Shown: positions 17,327 to 25,821, counted from the stretch's first letter. The stretch: DNA of 64,000 bases from Pedobacter helvus (GCF_005925325.1 NZ_SRMP01000002.1:186001-250000), one strand, 5' to 3'. A program made the numbers and translations. Notes: a model not told the origin generated them from the letters alone.

Positions 17327-17644
17327 ATGAAGGAAGTTACAGTTCAAGACTTAAAACAAAAAATAGATAACAACGAGCCATTCCAATTAATTGATGTTAG
17401 AGAAACTTTCGAGTACGAAACTTCTAACTTGGACGGTTTGAATATCCCTTTGGGCGGTATTTTAATTGAGGCAGATAAAATTGATAGAGATAAACCTGTA
17501 ATTGTGCAATGCCGTAGTGGCAAACGTAGTGCTGCGGCCATTATGCAATTAGAACAAATCCACGGTTTCGATAATTTGTACAACTTAAAAGGTGGCATTT
17601 TAGCTTGGCAAGAAGCTTTTGATCCAAATATGCCGGTTTATTAA
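17327..17644 (+). CDS. Single-domain rhodanese-like sulfurtransferase
   Basis: The 105-residue cytoplasmic protein is one rhodanese domain. The persulfide-forming cysteine is C62 in the active loop CRSGKRS; the domain starts with LIDVRETFEYE and ends GGILAWQEAFDPNMPVY. The loop length (six residues with Arg at both sides) is that of sulfur-handling rhodaneses rather than Cdc25-like phosphatases. The acceptor is unknown. A small membrane protein gene follows after an inverted repeat. Confidence 0.9.
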   Translation: MKEVTVQDLKQKIDNNEPFQLIDVRETFEYETSNLDGLNIPLGGILIEADKIDRDKPVIVQCRSGKRSAAAIMQLEQIHGFDNLYNLKGGILAWQEAFDPNMPVY

Positions 17645-17649
17645 GTAAA

Positions 17650-17715
17650 TGATTGAATTTTGAATGAGAAAGTGATTGAATAATCTGTATAATTCATTAA
17701 TTCAAAATTCAGTCA
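17650..17715. repeat. 16-bp near-perfect inverted repeat
   Basis: TGATTGAATTTTGAAT (17650-17665) pairs with ATTCAAAATTCAGTCA (17700-17715) with one mismatch. It lies between the rhodanese gene and the next small gene and lacks a T-run. Confidence 0.65.
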
Positions 17716-17730
17716 TTCTATCATTAAATT

Positions 17731-17931
17731 ATGAAGAAAAAGATTTTCCTTAATGCATTTTATAACCTTGCATTAATACTTTGTATTCTTGGTGCCTTTT
17801 GGGCATTTGAGAACAAGAGCCCTTTAATTGCGATCTTCTTAATCGCAATGTTAGGCGCATTTCTCTTCTTTAAAATAAAATTGATTAAAGAATTGAACAA
17901 AGAATTTAAGCAGGGCCCTCCAAAAAAATAG
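17731..17931 (+). CDS. Small two-helix membrane protein (possibly DUF6358)
   Basis: The 66-residue protein has two membrane segments (about 7-26 and 32-50) and a basic tail KLIKELNKEFKQGPPKK. The opening MKKKIFLNAFYNLALILCILG resembles short proteins of Pedobacter that I recall under the label DUF6358; this is not verified. It ends just before a strong two-way terminator. No function can be assigned. Confidence 0.65.
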   Translation: MKKKIFLNAFYNLALILCILGAFWAFENKSPLIAIFLIAMLGAFLFFKIKLIKELNKEFKQGPPKK

Positions 17932-17933
17932 TC

Positions 17934-17965
17934 AAAAAGCCATCAAAATCTGATGGCTTTTTTTG
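17934..17965 (+). terminator. Bidirectional terminator between convergent genes
   Basis: AAAAGCCATCA and TGATGGCTTTT form an 11-bp stem with runs of A and T on either side. It can serve both the 17731 gene and the XRE gene. Confidence 0.85.
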
Positions 17966-18009
17966 TTAGAACTAGCTTTAAGATCAGCGATGAAGATTGC
18001 TAAAGCAGG

Positions 18010-18297
18010 TTATTTCAAATCAAAATCGGTGATAGATCTCAATTGCCTTATTGCACTCACTAAACCTTCTTCGTTTCCTTTTTCATGAATTTCTATGATA
18101 AGCTCTAAGATATCCCTTGCGGGCATCCTATATAGTAAACTTAAATGGTAGAGTTTCTCAATATCTAGACTAACCCTTCCATTTTCAATGTTTGCTAGTG
18201 TTGTGATTGTGATGTTAAGGTGGTTTGCTACAAATTTTTGCGTGTAGCCTAAGTGTAGTCTAATAGCTTTGATCACTTTTCCAGATGCTATTTTCAT
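18010..18297 (-). CDS. Small XRE family transcriptional regulator
   Basis: The 95-residue protein has an N-terminal Cro/C1-type helix-turn-helix (about 8-62): GKVIKAIRLHLGYTQKFVANHLNITITTLANIENGRVSLDIEKLYHLSLLY. The tail is a short helical region (IIEIHEKGNEEGLVSAIRQLRS), perhaps for dimerisation. Its upstream region carries three TAGGGTA-type sites, one of them in an inverted pair, and a fourth site follows the promoter of the opposing 39-residue gene. Autoregulation and control of that gene are likely but inferred. No toxin partner is evident. Confidence 0.85.
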   Translation of the reverse strand: MKIASGKVIKAIRLHLGYTQKFVANHLNITITTLANIENGRVSLDIEKLYHLSLLYRMPARDILELIIEIHEKGNEEGLVSAIRQLRSITDFDLK

Positions 18298-18306
18298 AGG
18301 TAGATG

Positions 18307-18442
18307 TAGGGTAGATGATGCAAGGTAGCAAATCTCTAAATCTATTGCCCAAATCTTTACCCTACATTTTTTATAGGGTAGTTTTTTTGGAAATGTGAAA
18401 ACTAGCTAAATATCTTTGCAAAATTAATGGCTAATCTACCCT
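18307..18442. promoter_or_regulatory. Candidate operator cluster (TAGGGTA sites) in the divergent region
   Basis: TAGGGTA occurs at 18307-18313 and 18374-18380; the inverse TACCCTA is at 18358-18364, and CTACCCT at 18436-18442. The pair 18358-18364/18374-18380 is a perfect 7-bp inverted repeat, a form typical of dimeric HTH operators. Two sites flank the -33 and -7 boxes of the 39-residue gene. Confidence 0.45.
18386..18418 (+). promoter_or_regulatory. Promoter of the 39-residue gene
   Basis: TTTG (18386-18389), 21 bases, TATCTTTG (18411-18418). The predicted transcript starts near 18424 and gives a leader of about 35 bases. Confidence 0.65.
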
Positions 18443-18457
18443 TGGCCCATACCATAT

Positions 18458-18577
18458 ATGAAAAACAAATATCTAAAAATCGGCATTGTAACTTTGGCCG
18501 TATTGGTTCTGCTAATCTTAGCTTTTAATATCAATGATGTAATTAATGGTTTTAAAGATGCGATGGCCGGCAAATAG
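18458..18577 (+). CDS. 39-residue single-helix membrane protein
   Basis: A short gene beginning MKNKYLKIGIVTLAVLVLL encodes one membrane helix (about 7-26) and a C-terminal NDVINGFKDAMAGK segment of amphipathic character. It has a consensus promoter and lies opposite the XRE regulator gene. Basic residues at the N-terminus suggest that end stays in the cytoplasm. Its size and layout recall small membrane stress or toxin-like peptides, but nothing proves this. Length and codon pattern are compatible with a true gene. Confidence 0.6.
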   Translation: MKNKYLKIGIVTLAVLVLLILAFNINDVINGFKDAMAGK

Positions 18578-18607
18578 GTTTTCATAGCAGCAAATCATAT
18601 CTTTCTA

Positions 18608-19639
18608 CTACAAAAATAAACCTTCGTTAACTCCAGTTAGTCCCAAACCAGGCAAATTGTTTAAAACATATTTGCCGTGTACAAATTTTGGTTGGTCAAA
18701 TGGATTGTTTATGGTTAGGAAAGGTCCGTCTAAATCTGCCCAATCACATAAAGGAGCTAAGTGTGCACCCGCTAAAGTAGCAATAGAGGTTTCGCTCATA
18801 CAGCCAATCAGCACTTTCATGCCTAATTCACGAGCTTTTAAAATGGTTTGATGCCCTTCGTACATTCCAGTACTTTTCATCAGTTTAATGTTGATGCCGT
18901 GATAAGCACCTTTCAAGCCATCCAAGTCTTTTAAGCGTTGCATCGCTTCATCTGCCAACAGAGGAATAGGACTACGCTCCGTTAACCAGGCATTACCATC
19001 CAGATCATTTTTATCCATTGGTTGCTCAATTAAAATTACACCTTGTTCGTGTAGCCAATAAATTAAGTCGATGGCTTTTATTTTTTCTGACCAACCTTGG
19101 TTGGCATCTACATACAAAGGCACATCGGTGATGCTTCGAATGGTTTCGATAATTTCTTTATCATTATCTCTGCCCAGTTTTACCTTCACTACTTTAAAAT
19201 CTTTTGCGTCTTCCAACTTTTTACGCAATACTTCTGGCGTATCAATACCCACAGTAAAAGAAGTTACGGGCATTTTTTCAGGATCTGCTCCAAAAATTTC
19301 ATAACAAGGTTTGCCCAATAGCTGTCCATTTAAATCATTAAGTGCAATATCAATAGCTGCTTTAATTGCTGGGTTTCCCGGAGCTAAATCATCCAGATAT
19401 GCCATAATCGCTGCAAAGTCAAAAGGAAATTGAAACTGGTTCCAATCTACTTTTTCCAAAAAAGCATTAGCTGTTTCATAACTTTCGCCCATGTACGGTA
19501 CCATACTCGCTTCACCATATCCTACTTTGCCTTCATGTTCTACCTTTAACAGAAATAAAGGTGTACTGGTTCGGGTAAATTTGGCAATCGAAAAGGGATG
19601 TTTCAATTCTAATTCAAAAGGCTTGCAACTAATTTTCAT
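18608..19639 (-). CDS. Dipeptide epimerase (enolase superfamily)
   Basis: The 343-residue enzyme is expected to epimerise L-Ala-D/L-Glu or related dipeptides, as in recycling of murein peptides. The muconate-lactonizing-enzyme-type barrel shows the KVVKVKLG motif (KxK base), metal ligands in LYVDANQGW, ILIEQPM and PLLADEAM, and the second lysine in GINIKLMKSTG. The N-terminal capping domain begins KPFELELKHPFSIAKFTRTSTP. The ATG at 19639 was chosen; the upstream extension lacks family sequence. Substrate specificity is inferred from family resemblance. The divergent lipoprotein gene shares the upstream region. Confidence 0.9.
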   Translation of the reverse strand: MKISCKPFELELKHPFSIAKFTRTSTPLFLLKVEHEGKVGYGEASMVPYMGESYETANAFLEKVDWNQFQFPFDFAAIMAYLDDLAPGNPAIKAAIDIALNDLNGQLLGKPCYEIFGADPEKMPVTSFTVGIDTPEVLRKKLEDAKDFKVVKVKLGRDNDKEIIETIRSITDVPLYVDANQGWSEKIKAIDLIYWLHEQGVILIEQPMDKNDLDGNAWLTERSPIPLLADEAMQRLKDLDGLKGAYHGINIKLMKSTGMYEGHQTILKARELGMKVLIGCMSETSIATLAGAHLAPLCDWADLDGPFLTINNPFDQPKFVHGKYVLNNLPGLGLTGVNEGLFL

Positions 19640-19679
19640 CTTTAATCGTCTATATCGTAAAAGCAAACATAGCCAATAT

Positions 19680-19712
19680 TATATTTGTGAAATTTTTTAA
19701 AAGGAGGTGGCC
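19680..19712 (+). promoter_or_regulatory. -7 element and strong Shine-Dalgarno site of the 19713 gene
   Basis: TATATTTG (19680-19687) fits the -7 box. AAGGAGGTGG (19701-19710) is a near-ideal Shine-Dalgarno sequence, which is rare in this phylum, and supports the ATG at 19713 over the GTG at 19707. Confidence 0.65.
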
Positions 19713-20843
19713 ATGAAAACTATTTCAAGATTACGTTATTTTCTTTATTTATCCATACTATTTGTAGGATGTACTACTGGAAAAAATGCCCTGCAAAAAG
19801 GCGATTACGATGCTGCCGTTTCAAAAGCGGTAGATCGGTTAAAAAGTTCGCCACAAAATAAAGAAGCGTTAGAGGTTTTGCCTGTAGCATTCGATTTGGC
19901 TATCAAAACACATTTGAGAAAAATAGACGAAGCAAAAGTTTCGGCAGATGCCTTAAAATGGGAGAGCATCCTGTATCGTTACCACCGCATTAACCAATTG
20001 AGTGATGAAGTTAACGCTTGTCCGAGTTGTTTGAAACTAGTGCCCAATCCGCCTAAATATGTGAAAGAGTATGAAGACTCTAGATACCAGGCAGCAGAGG
20101 CACGTTATTTATTAGGTGAGAGAGCTTTAAGGGAAAATAATCGTCAGAGTGCAAAAACGGCTTATAACCACTTTTTAAAAGCAGAAAGTCTGTATCCATC
20201 CCTAAAAGGAATTAAAGATAAAATCGAAGACGCTTATTGGGCAGCAGTTTTGAAAGTGGTGGTTCAGCCAGCTATCATCAATAGCAATACTTATAGGTTA
20301 AGCAACGATTATTTTCAACAACAGATCACTAACTATTTAGCCACTTACCGAGGAAACACATTTGTGCGTTTTTATACAGAAGCTGAGGCTAACAAACAAA
20401 AGGTACGAGCTGATCAGTTGGTGGAACTACATTTCGATGATTTTATTGTAGGCCAAACCTATGTGAAAGAACGAGTAGAAAAATTAAAAAGAGATAGCGT
20501 AGTAATTGGCGAAGATAGAAGAGGTAAGGTTTACGGAACGGTAAGGGCAACTTATAGTCTTTTCGAAAAACAAGTTTCTTCATCGGGCTTATTGAATTTT
20601 GCCGTGGTAGATTTAAGTACCAACAAACTACTACAAAACAGAAAATTAGCGGGAACTTACGTTTGGGTAGATAATTGGGCATCCTACAAAGGCGATGAAA
20701 GAGCGCTGGACAGACAGCAGTTGGCCTTGACTAGAAAAAGAGAGGTAATGCCTCCGCCTCCAGGAAATCTGTTTGTAGAATTTACCAAGCCCATTTATGC
20801 TCAGTTGGTAGATAATATTACCCAATTTTACAGCAGATACTAA
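19713..20843 (+). CDS. Lipoprotein with TPR-like N-terminal region, unknown function
   Basis: The 376-residue protein has a lipobox (LFVGC, Cys about 19) followed by NALQKGDYDAAVSKAVDRLKSSPQNKEALEVLPVAFDLA, a tetratricopeptide-like repeat, and a second helical repeat around RYLLGERALRENNRQSAKTAYNHFLKAESLYP. The C-terminal half is mixed alpha/beta, with KVYGTVRATYSLFEKQVSSSGLLNFAVVDL and VWVDNWASYKGDERAL. It is probably exported to the periplasm. The family is conserved in Bacteroidota as far as I recall, without known function. The strong Shine-Dalgarno site suggests efficient translation. Confidence 0.75.
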   Translation: MKTISRLRYFLYLSILFVGCTTGKNALQKGDYDAAVSKAVDRLKSSPQNKEALEVLPVAFDLAIKTHLRKIDEAKVSADALKWESILYRYHRINQLSDEVNACPSCLKLVPNPPKYVKEYEDSRYQAAEARYLLGERALRENNRQSAKTAYNHFLKAESLYPSLKGIKDKIEDAYWAAVLKVVVQPAIINSNTYRLSNDYFQQQITNYLATYRGNTFVRFYTEAEANKQKVRADQLVELHFDDFIVGQTYVKERVEKLKRDSVVIGEDRRGKVYGTVRATYSLFEKQVSSSGLLNFAVVDLSTNKLLQNRKLAGTYVWVDNWASYKGDERALDRQQLALTRKREVMPPPPGNLFVEFTKPIYAQLVDNITQFYSRY

Positions 20844-20895
20844 TCGAGGAAGAGTCAATTTTTCAAGAACCAATTTTCAAAAAATTTAAATTTTG

Positions 20896-20939
20896 AAAAG
20901 CAGGACTATCAGCTATGATTAACGGTAGTCCTGCTTTTT
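20896..20939 (+). terminator. Terminator of the 19713 lipoprotein gene
   Basis: AAAGCAGGACTA and TAGTCCTGCTTTTT form a 12-bp stem with a T-run. Confidence 0.85.
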
Positions 20940-20944
20940 GCTAA

Positions 20945-20995
20945 TATTCCCGATAAATCGGGAGATATCCGCGTCAATCAGGTTTGTTGAACTAA
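20945..20995. repeat. CCCGAT-ATCGGG dispersed repeat
   Basis: TTCCCGATAAATCGGGA is followed by ATCAGGTTTGTTGAA. The same order (CCCGAT, ATCGGG, CGC, ATCAGGTTT) is found at 30966-31003. Confidence 0.55.
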
Positions 20996-21118
20996 AGCTT
21001 TTGCAGCTGTCAATAATCGTGTCTATCAGCATCTAATTATAATGGAGGAAAATATTTCACCCCAACTTATGACAATAAAACCACCTCCTTAAAAGCAATA
21101 ATCACTAATATTGCAGAA

Positions 21119-22081
21119 ATGAACCATAGTCTTTATAATCCCTTCAAAAGTTTCGATTTCAGGAACGATAAATGTTTCTTAAGTGGTAATGCAACATCGC
21201 CTTTGGCAGTTCGTGTGCTGCCAGATTGGTTGTTGAATATGGCCAGCCTTACCGGTGATGAGCAGATCAAATTGTTAGACGAAAGCATTAGAAGCTATAA
21301 AAGCTTGGTAGTACCCGCAAGTGCAGAGATTTATACCGAAGCTATTCTGCCATTGGAGCAAAAAATCGAAGCCGCATTTGAGCAAGGTTATAAAGGCGTT
21401 TCGACTTTGCCGGAAATTGAACTCTTTCAGTGGATTGGCAAGTTGATGTACAGTTTCTTGTATATAGAAATGCAAGGTGCTATCCGTTTAAAGCAGTTAA
21501 GTGGCGATGGGATGAACATGTCGCAGGGTTTGATGCATAAATTTGGTAACCTACACTTAATGTTGCAAAGCATCTTTACGGAGGTAGAGTTCGAGGAATT
21601 TGTACCTTGGTCTATCGTAGTGGTTCCATTAGAAAATGCGGAAACAGGTTTTAGTTTTAGAGACGAAATCAATACCTTAATTTTCTCTCTAAAGTTCAAA
21701 GACTTTGGCATCGTAGCTTGCTTGCAAGACAACGGAACCAACAAAAGATACCACCAACAACTGTTGGATTTTATAAACAATAAGCCATTAACGGACCAAC
21801 AATTTGAAGAATTGGCTGCTCGTTTCTTCTATTCGGCGTATCTGTTTAACCGTTTGCCAGAATATAACGTAATCGAAGCTAATGGCGTTGCTTACATTGA
21901 TCCAATGCCGCTGCGTGGCATACAGAACAAACCAATATTTGATGAATGGCAGCACAAAACCTACGGGCAAGTGTTAGAAAACTTCTGGAAACCTTATGAA
22001 TTAACTTTATTCGAAATCATTAAAGACCCGAAAGCACCATTGAGTTTCTTCGAGCAGCCTTTATTGCCAGATGCTGGATAA
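21119..22081 (+). CDS. Conserved hypothetical protein, 320 residues
   Basis: The protein starts MNHSLYNPFKSFDFRNDKCFLSGN and contains no signal peptide or membrane segment, so it is probably cytoplasmic. The first part has one CFLSG cysteine; the rest is helix-rich (QWIGKLMYSFLYIEMQGAIRLKQL; LMHKFGNLHLMLQSIF). No family domain was recognised. A TAATATTG box ends five bases before the ATG, so the mRNA may have almost no leader. The 3' end overlaps the rhomboid gene on the other strand by 21 bases. Confidence 0.7.
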   Translation: MNHSLYNPFKSFDFRNDKCFLSGNATSPLAVRVLPDWLLNMASLTGDEQIKLLDESIRSYKSLVVPASAEIYTEAILPLEQKIEAAFEQGYKGVSTLPEIELFQWIGKLMYSFLYIEMQGAIRLKQLSGDGMNMSQGLMHKFGNLHLMLQSIFTEVEFEEFVPWSIVVVPLENAETGFSFRDEINTLIFSLKFKDFGIVACLQDNGTNKRYHQQLLDFINNKPLTDQQFEELAARFFYSAYLFNRLPEYNVIEANGVAYIDPMPLRGIQNKPIFDEWQHKTYGQVLENFWKPYELTLFEIIKDPKAPLSFFEQPLLPDAG

Positions 22082-22687
22082 TTGCTCAATAAAATGAGGG
22101 ATTATTCCAGGTTTAAGAATAACTGTTAAAATTAACCCAGTTAATGCACCAAAGAAGTGTGCGTCATGGTTAATATTATCTCTCGAATTTTTAGACATGT
22201 AAACGCAATAAATGAGATACAGGACTCCAAAAGCAATGGCGTATATTCTTAAAAAAGGAATAAAGATGATCCCTAATTTAGTTAAAGGCTGAAATAGAAT
22301 ATAGCTAAATAATACGGCACTAATTGCTCCCGAAGCACCTAAACTACTATAGCGAAAATCATCTTTGTGTCGGAAAACAGTAGGCATGTCGCTTAATATC
22401 AGTGCTACAAAATAGATCAGGCCAAATTTCCAAGAGCCCATCATTATTTCTAAGGCGAAGCCAAAAGAATAAAAAGCTACCATGTTAAAGATTAGGTGCA
22501 TCCAATCGGCATGGATCAGTCCACTGGTAATGAACGTATATAATTTATTGCCTTTTGAAACACTGTAAGGGTGTAGCATGAACTTGCCAAATAACTCTGT
22601 GTTGTTAAATGCGTAAATACTCGTGATTAACGTAAAAATGAAAATGATTGAGGCTACAGGCGCAGCATTCCAATATTCTAATAACAT
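22061..22687 (-). CDS. Rhomboid family intramembrane serine protease
   Basis: The 208-residue protein has about six membrane segments. The catalytic dyad is S119 in LGASGAISA and H177 in HDAHFFGALTGL; the supporting HADWMHLIFNMVAF block supplies the oxyanion-hole His/Asn. It would cleave membrane proteins inside the bilayer; substrates are unknown. It starts two bases after the stop of the M14 peptidase, so the two are probably co-transcribed. The 3' end overlaps the convergent 320-residue gene. Confidence 0.92.
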   Translation of the reverse strand: MLLEYWNAAPVASIIFIFTLITSIYAFNNTELFGKFMLHPYSVSKGNKLYTFITSGLIHADWMHLIFNMVAFYSFGFALEIMMGSWKFGLIYFVALILSDMPTVFRHKDDFRYSSLGASGAISAVLFSYILFQPLTKLGIIFIPFLRIYAIAFGVLYLIYCVYMSKNSRDNINHDAHFFGALTGLILTVILKPGIIPHFIEQLSSIWQ

Positions 22688-22689
22688 AA

Positions 22690-24432
22690 TTATTTGATAT
22701 CTAGTTTGGTGTCTTTTATTAACCTGCCGATAGGGTAGCGCATAAAAGTCGGCTCAAAATAATCAGAATTTTTGTAAATGAATTCTAATTGTGCATAAGC
22801 ACTTTTTGCAAGCTCAGGGTTTTTAACTTTTTCCTCTTCTAGTTTTTGTTTTAGGGATGGATTTTTCTTCAACAAATCAGTTGCGGTATCTTCAAAAATG
22901 TAAGAAGAAAAGTGTTCTTTTTGACCTAAAATAGAATCGAAGAAATTCCAGTTGAAAAATGAATCTGGCGCTTGCGGTTCTAGGGTTTCTACAATGTATC
23001 TATTGGTTTTCTGGTTAACGTAAATCACGTAATCTCCCTTGTAGTAATTAATGGTTTGTACTCTAGGTTCAACCTTAACAGCCGAATGCAGATAATGCCC
23101 TTCAAACGGTTTTTGAGCCGTTTTCATGTCAGTAATGTAATACATCTCTGTTTCAAGTTTTACATCACTTTTTAGCTCATTAACTTTTACATTATTCAAT
23201 TTTAATAGTTCGACTACCTTCTCCCAAGCTTGTGGAATAATATAAGCAATTGGCTTTTCAATGGTTAACGAAGGTTCGAAGTTATTCCATTGTTTAATGT
23301 TCTTGGTATAAGGTTCATTTTTATCATAGTAAAGTCTGTTCAATCCACTTACTCCACTAGGTTTATATTTAGCGGCGTAGCCTTTAAATTCAATCTCATC
23401 AAATTTGTCTCGGTTTAGCTTCCAGTCTAACGAAAATGTTTTTTGATTGGCAATCGTTTCATCGGCCTTTGCTTTATTTTCTCCAATAATTTTGGCGTCT
23501 CGTTCTACAATGTCAATGTACGTTTGCAATAGTTTGTACGTAGATTCTACACGTTTATCATAAGATTTAAGCATATGCGTTTCGGGCATAAAGCCGATGG
23601 TATTGTGCAGAGCAGCATAACCAGTGCTATATCTTGGGCTCTCCATAAAACCGCTAATTCCATTATCTGGAGTTTCTTTTACAGAATTGATGTAAGGTAT
23701 GAGTTCAAATCCTTTCGCCTTCATTTCACTATAGAGATCTGGCAGCATTGTTTTCGTCAAATAATTAGCCAAAGTTGAATTTAGCTTATCCTTTTGCGTA
23801 GGGATTAAAGTCATGGTGTATTGGTAATCTGCACCATTGCTAGTGTGCGTATCTACGAAAATTTCTGGCTGCCAAGTGTTAAAAATCTGTTGGAAGCTTT
23901 TCGAGTTTTTAGAATCTGTTTTGATGAAATCGCGGTTCAGGTCGTAGTTTTTGCTATTGCCCCTAAAGCCGTAAGCTAATGGCCCGTTTTGGTTTGCTCT
24001 AGATGTACTGGTTCTATTAAAACTACCATCAATGTTATAAACTGGGATAATGCAGATCGCCACATTTTTAGGAAGTTTTTGGCTTTTAAGCAGATCCCTT
24101 GCTAACATCATGCTTGCATCAATTCCCTCTGGTTCGCCCGGATGTATACCGTTGTTAATCAATAGTATCCTTTTGTTTACCTGTTTGATTTTGGAGGAAT
24201 CAAAAACGCCATCTTTGTTGAGTACCAATAGGTGAAGCGGCTTGCCAAAATCTGTTTGTCCGTAGGTTAGCAACTTCGCTTGTTTTGGAAAAGCGGCAGT
24301 TAAAGCTTGATAATAAGCGATAGCTTCATCATAGGTAGCAGTAGCTTTATTGCTACTTTTCTCATAAGGTGTAAGTTGAGCAAAAGAAGTCATCGTTGTA
24401 AAAACAAATAGCCAAAAGAGATATATCCTCAT
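22690..24432 (-). CDS. Secreted M14 family zinc carboxypeptidase
   Basis: The 580-residue protein has a signal peptide (MRIYLFWLFVFTTMTSFAQ) and an M14 domain in the first 330 residues. The HxxE zinc motif is in NNGIHPGEPEG; YDLNRDF supplies Asn/Arg for carboxylate binding, DTHTSNG gives the third ligand. The C-terminal 250 residues are an accessory region typical of Bacteroidota members. The enzyme probably trims peptides in the periplasm. The ATG at 24432 is preferred over the TTG two codons upstream. The rhomboid gene follows two bases later. Confidence 0.92.
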   Translation of the reverse strand: MRIYLFWLFVFTTMTSFAQLTPYEKSSNKATATYDEAIAYYQALTAAFPKQAKLLTYGQTDFGKPLHLLVLNKDGVFDSSKIKQVNKRILLINNGIHPGEPEGIDASMMLARDLLKSQKLPKNVAICIIPVYNIDGSFNRTSTSRANQNGPLAYGFRGNSKNYDLNRDFIKTDSKNSKSFQQIFNTWQPEIFVDTHTSNGADYQYTMTLIPTQKDKLNSTLANYLTKTMLPDLYSEMKAKGFELIPYINSVKETPDNGISGFMESPRYSTGYAALHNTIGFMPETHMLKSYDKRVESTYKLLQTYIDIVERDAKIIGENKAKADETIANQKTFSLDWKLNRDKFDEIEFKGYAAKYKPSGVSGLNRLYYDKNEPYTKNIKQWNNFEPSLTIEKPIAYIIPQAWEKVVELLKLNNVKVNELKSDVKLETEMYYITDMKTAQKPFEGHYLHSAVKVEPRVQTINYYKGDYVIYVNQKTNRYIVETLEPQAPDSFFNWNFFDSILGQKEHFSSYIFEDTATDLLKKNPSLKQKLEEEKVKNPELAKSAYAQLEFIYKNSDYFEPTFMRYPIGRLIKDTKLDIK

Positions 24433-24554
24433 TTTCAAAATGATTTGGATATAAAAATAGCTTTTGTTTTTAGAACAAGACGTTTGTATCGTAAATTTTG
24501 GATGAATTTAGTACTTAGGGTGTGAACGTACCATCTTAAAAGAAAAATAAATAA

Positions 24555-24562
24555 TATCTTTG
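24555..24562 (+). promoter_or_regulatory. -7 element of pepT
   Basis: TATCTTTG ends five bases before the first ATG (24568). The start of transcription would fall at or next to that ATG. No good -33 box is seen. Confidence 0.5.
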
Positions 24563-24567
24563 AATTT

Positions 24568-25821
24568 ATGCAAGAAATGAAAATAAGCGCTATTTCTGTA
24601 TCCGAAAGGTTTATGAAATACGTACAAATAGATACTCAGTCTGATGCGTCTTCGCCAACTACTCCGTCAACTTCCAAACAGAAAAATCTAGGGAAAATAT
24701 TGGTAGAAGAATTATTGGCAATCGGTATCAGCGATGCGCATTTGGATGAACACGGTTATGTGTACGCCACGATCGCGTCTACTACAGAAAAAACAGTTCC
24801 TGTAATCTGTTTTTGTTCGCATATGGATACATCTCCAGATAGTAGTGGCGAGAATGTAAAGCCGATTGTTCATAGAAATTACCAAGGTGAAGATTTGGTA
24901 CTTCCAGACGATAATAACATTGTTTTAAGGCTTTCGGAGCACAAAGATCTGAAGAACCAAATTGGCAATGACATCATCACCGCTAGTGGATTAACTTTAT
25001 TGGGAGCTGATGATAAAGCAGGTGTTGCGGAAATCATGGAAGCCGCAACTTATTTAATGCAAAACCCGCAAATTAAGCATGGTACAATTAAAATTTTATT
25101 TACGCCAGATGAAGAAATTGGTAGGGGGGTAGATAAAGCTGATTTGAAAAAATTAGGCGCTGAATTTGCCTATACTATGGATGGCGAAACTTTAGGCTCA
25201 ATTGAGGACGAAACTTTCTCGGCAGACGGCGCTAAGTTGGTGATTAATGGTGTGAGTGCACACCCCGGTTTTGCCAAAGGAAAGATGGAAAGCGCCATTA
25301 AGATTTTGGCAGATGTGATTAGTTCATTGCCGAAAGACAGGTTAAGTGCCGAAAGCACTTCGCAAAAAGAAGGTTTTATTCACCCAGTTGGGATAAGTGG
25401 TACCGCAGAACAGGCAGAAGCTAGTTTTATTCTTCGCGATTTTGATAATGATTTGCTAAAAGCTCACGGTGAGACATTAGATAGTATAGTGAAAGAAGTG
25501 ATGATATCTTATCCAAAATCGACATACACTTTAACGATTAAGGAGCAATACCGTAACATGAAAGAGGTGTTAGACAAATATCCCCAAATTATGGCTAACG
25601 GTATCGAAGCTTTAAAAAGAGCGGGTTTAACACCAGTCACTCGTAGCATTAGAGGTGGTACCGATGGTTCTCGTTTATCTTTTATGGGCTTGCCTTGTCC
25701 TAATATTTTCACTGGCGGACATGCATTTCACGGTAAACAGGAATGGGTAGCTATCCAAGATATGGTGAAAGCTGTGGAGACTATCGTACACTTAGCTCAA
25801 GTTTGGGAAGAGAGGGCATAA
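24568..25821 (+). CDS. pepT: Peptidase T (tripeptide aminopeptidase)
   Basis: The 417-residue cytoplasmic M20B enzyme removes the N-terminal residue of tripeptides. Zinc-site motifs are CSHMDTSPD, LLGADDKAGVAEIME, TPDEEIGRGVD, TMDGE and TGGHAFHGKQEW; the dimerisation domain (SAHPGFAKGKMESAI) is also visible. Two in-frame ATGs are available, 24568 and 24577 (MKISAISVSERFM). The promoter position favours either a leaderless mRNA from the first or a very short leader for the second. The 3' end runs straight into the inverted CCCTAAAGGG element. Confidence 0.95.
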   Translation: MQEMKISAISVSERFMKYVQIDTQSDASSPTTPSTSKQKNLGKILVEELLAIGISDAHLDEHGYVYATIASTTEKTVPVICFCSHMDTSPDSSGENVKPIVHRNYQGEDLVLPDDNNIVLRLSEHKDLKNQIGNDIITASGLTLLGADDKAGVAEIMEAATYLMQNPQIKHGTIKILFTPDEEIGRGVDKADLKKLGAEFAYTMDGETLGSIEDETFSADGAKLVINGVSAHPGFAKGKMESAIKILADVISSLPKDRLSAESTSQKEGFIHPVGISGTAEQAEASFILRDFDNDLLKAHGETLDSIVKEVMISYPKSTYTLTIKEQYRNMKEVLDKYPQIMANGIEALKRAGLTPVTRSIRGGTDGSRLSFMGLPCPNIFTGGHAFHGKQEWVAIQDMVKAVETIVHLAQVWEERA

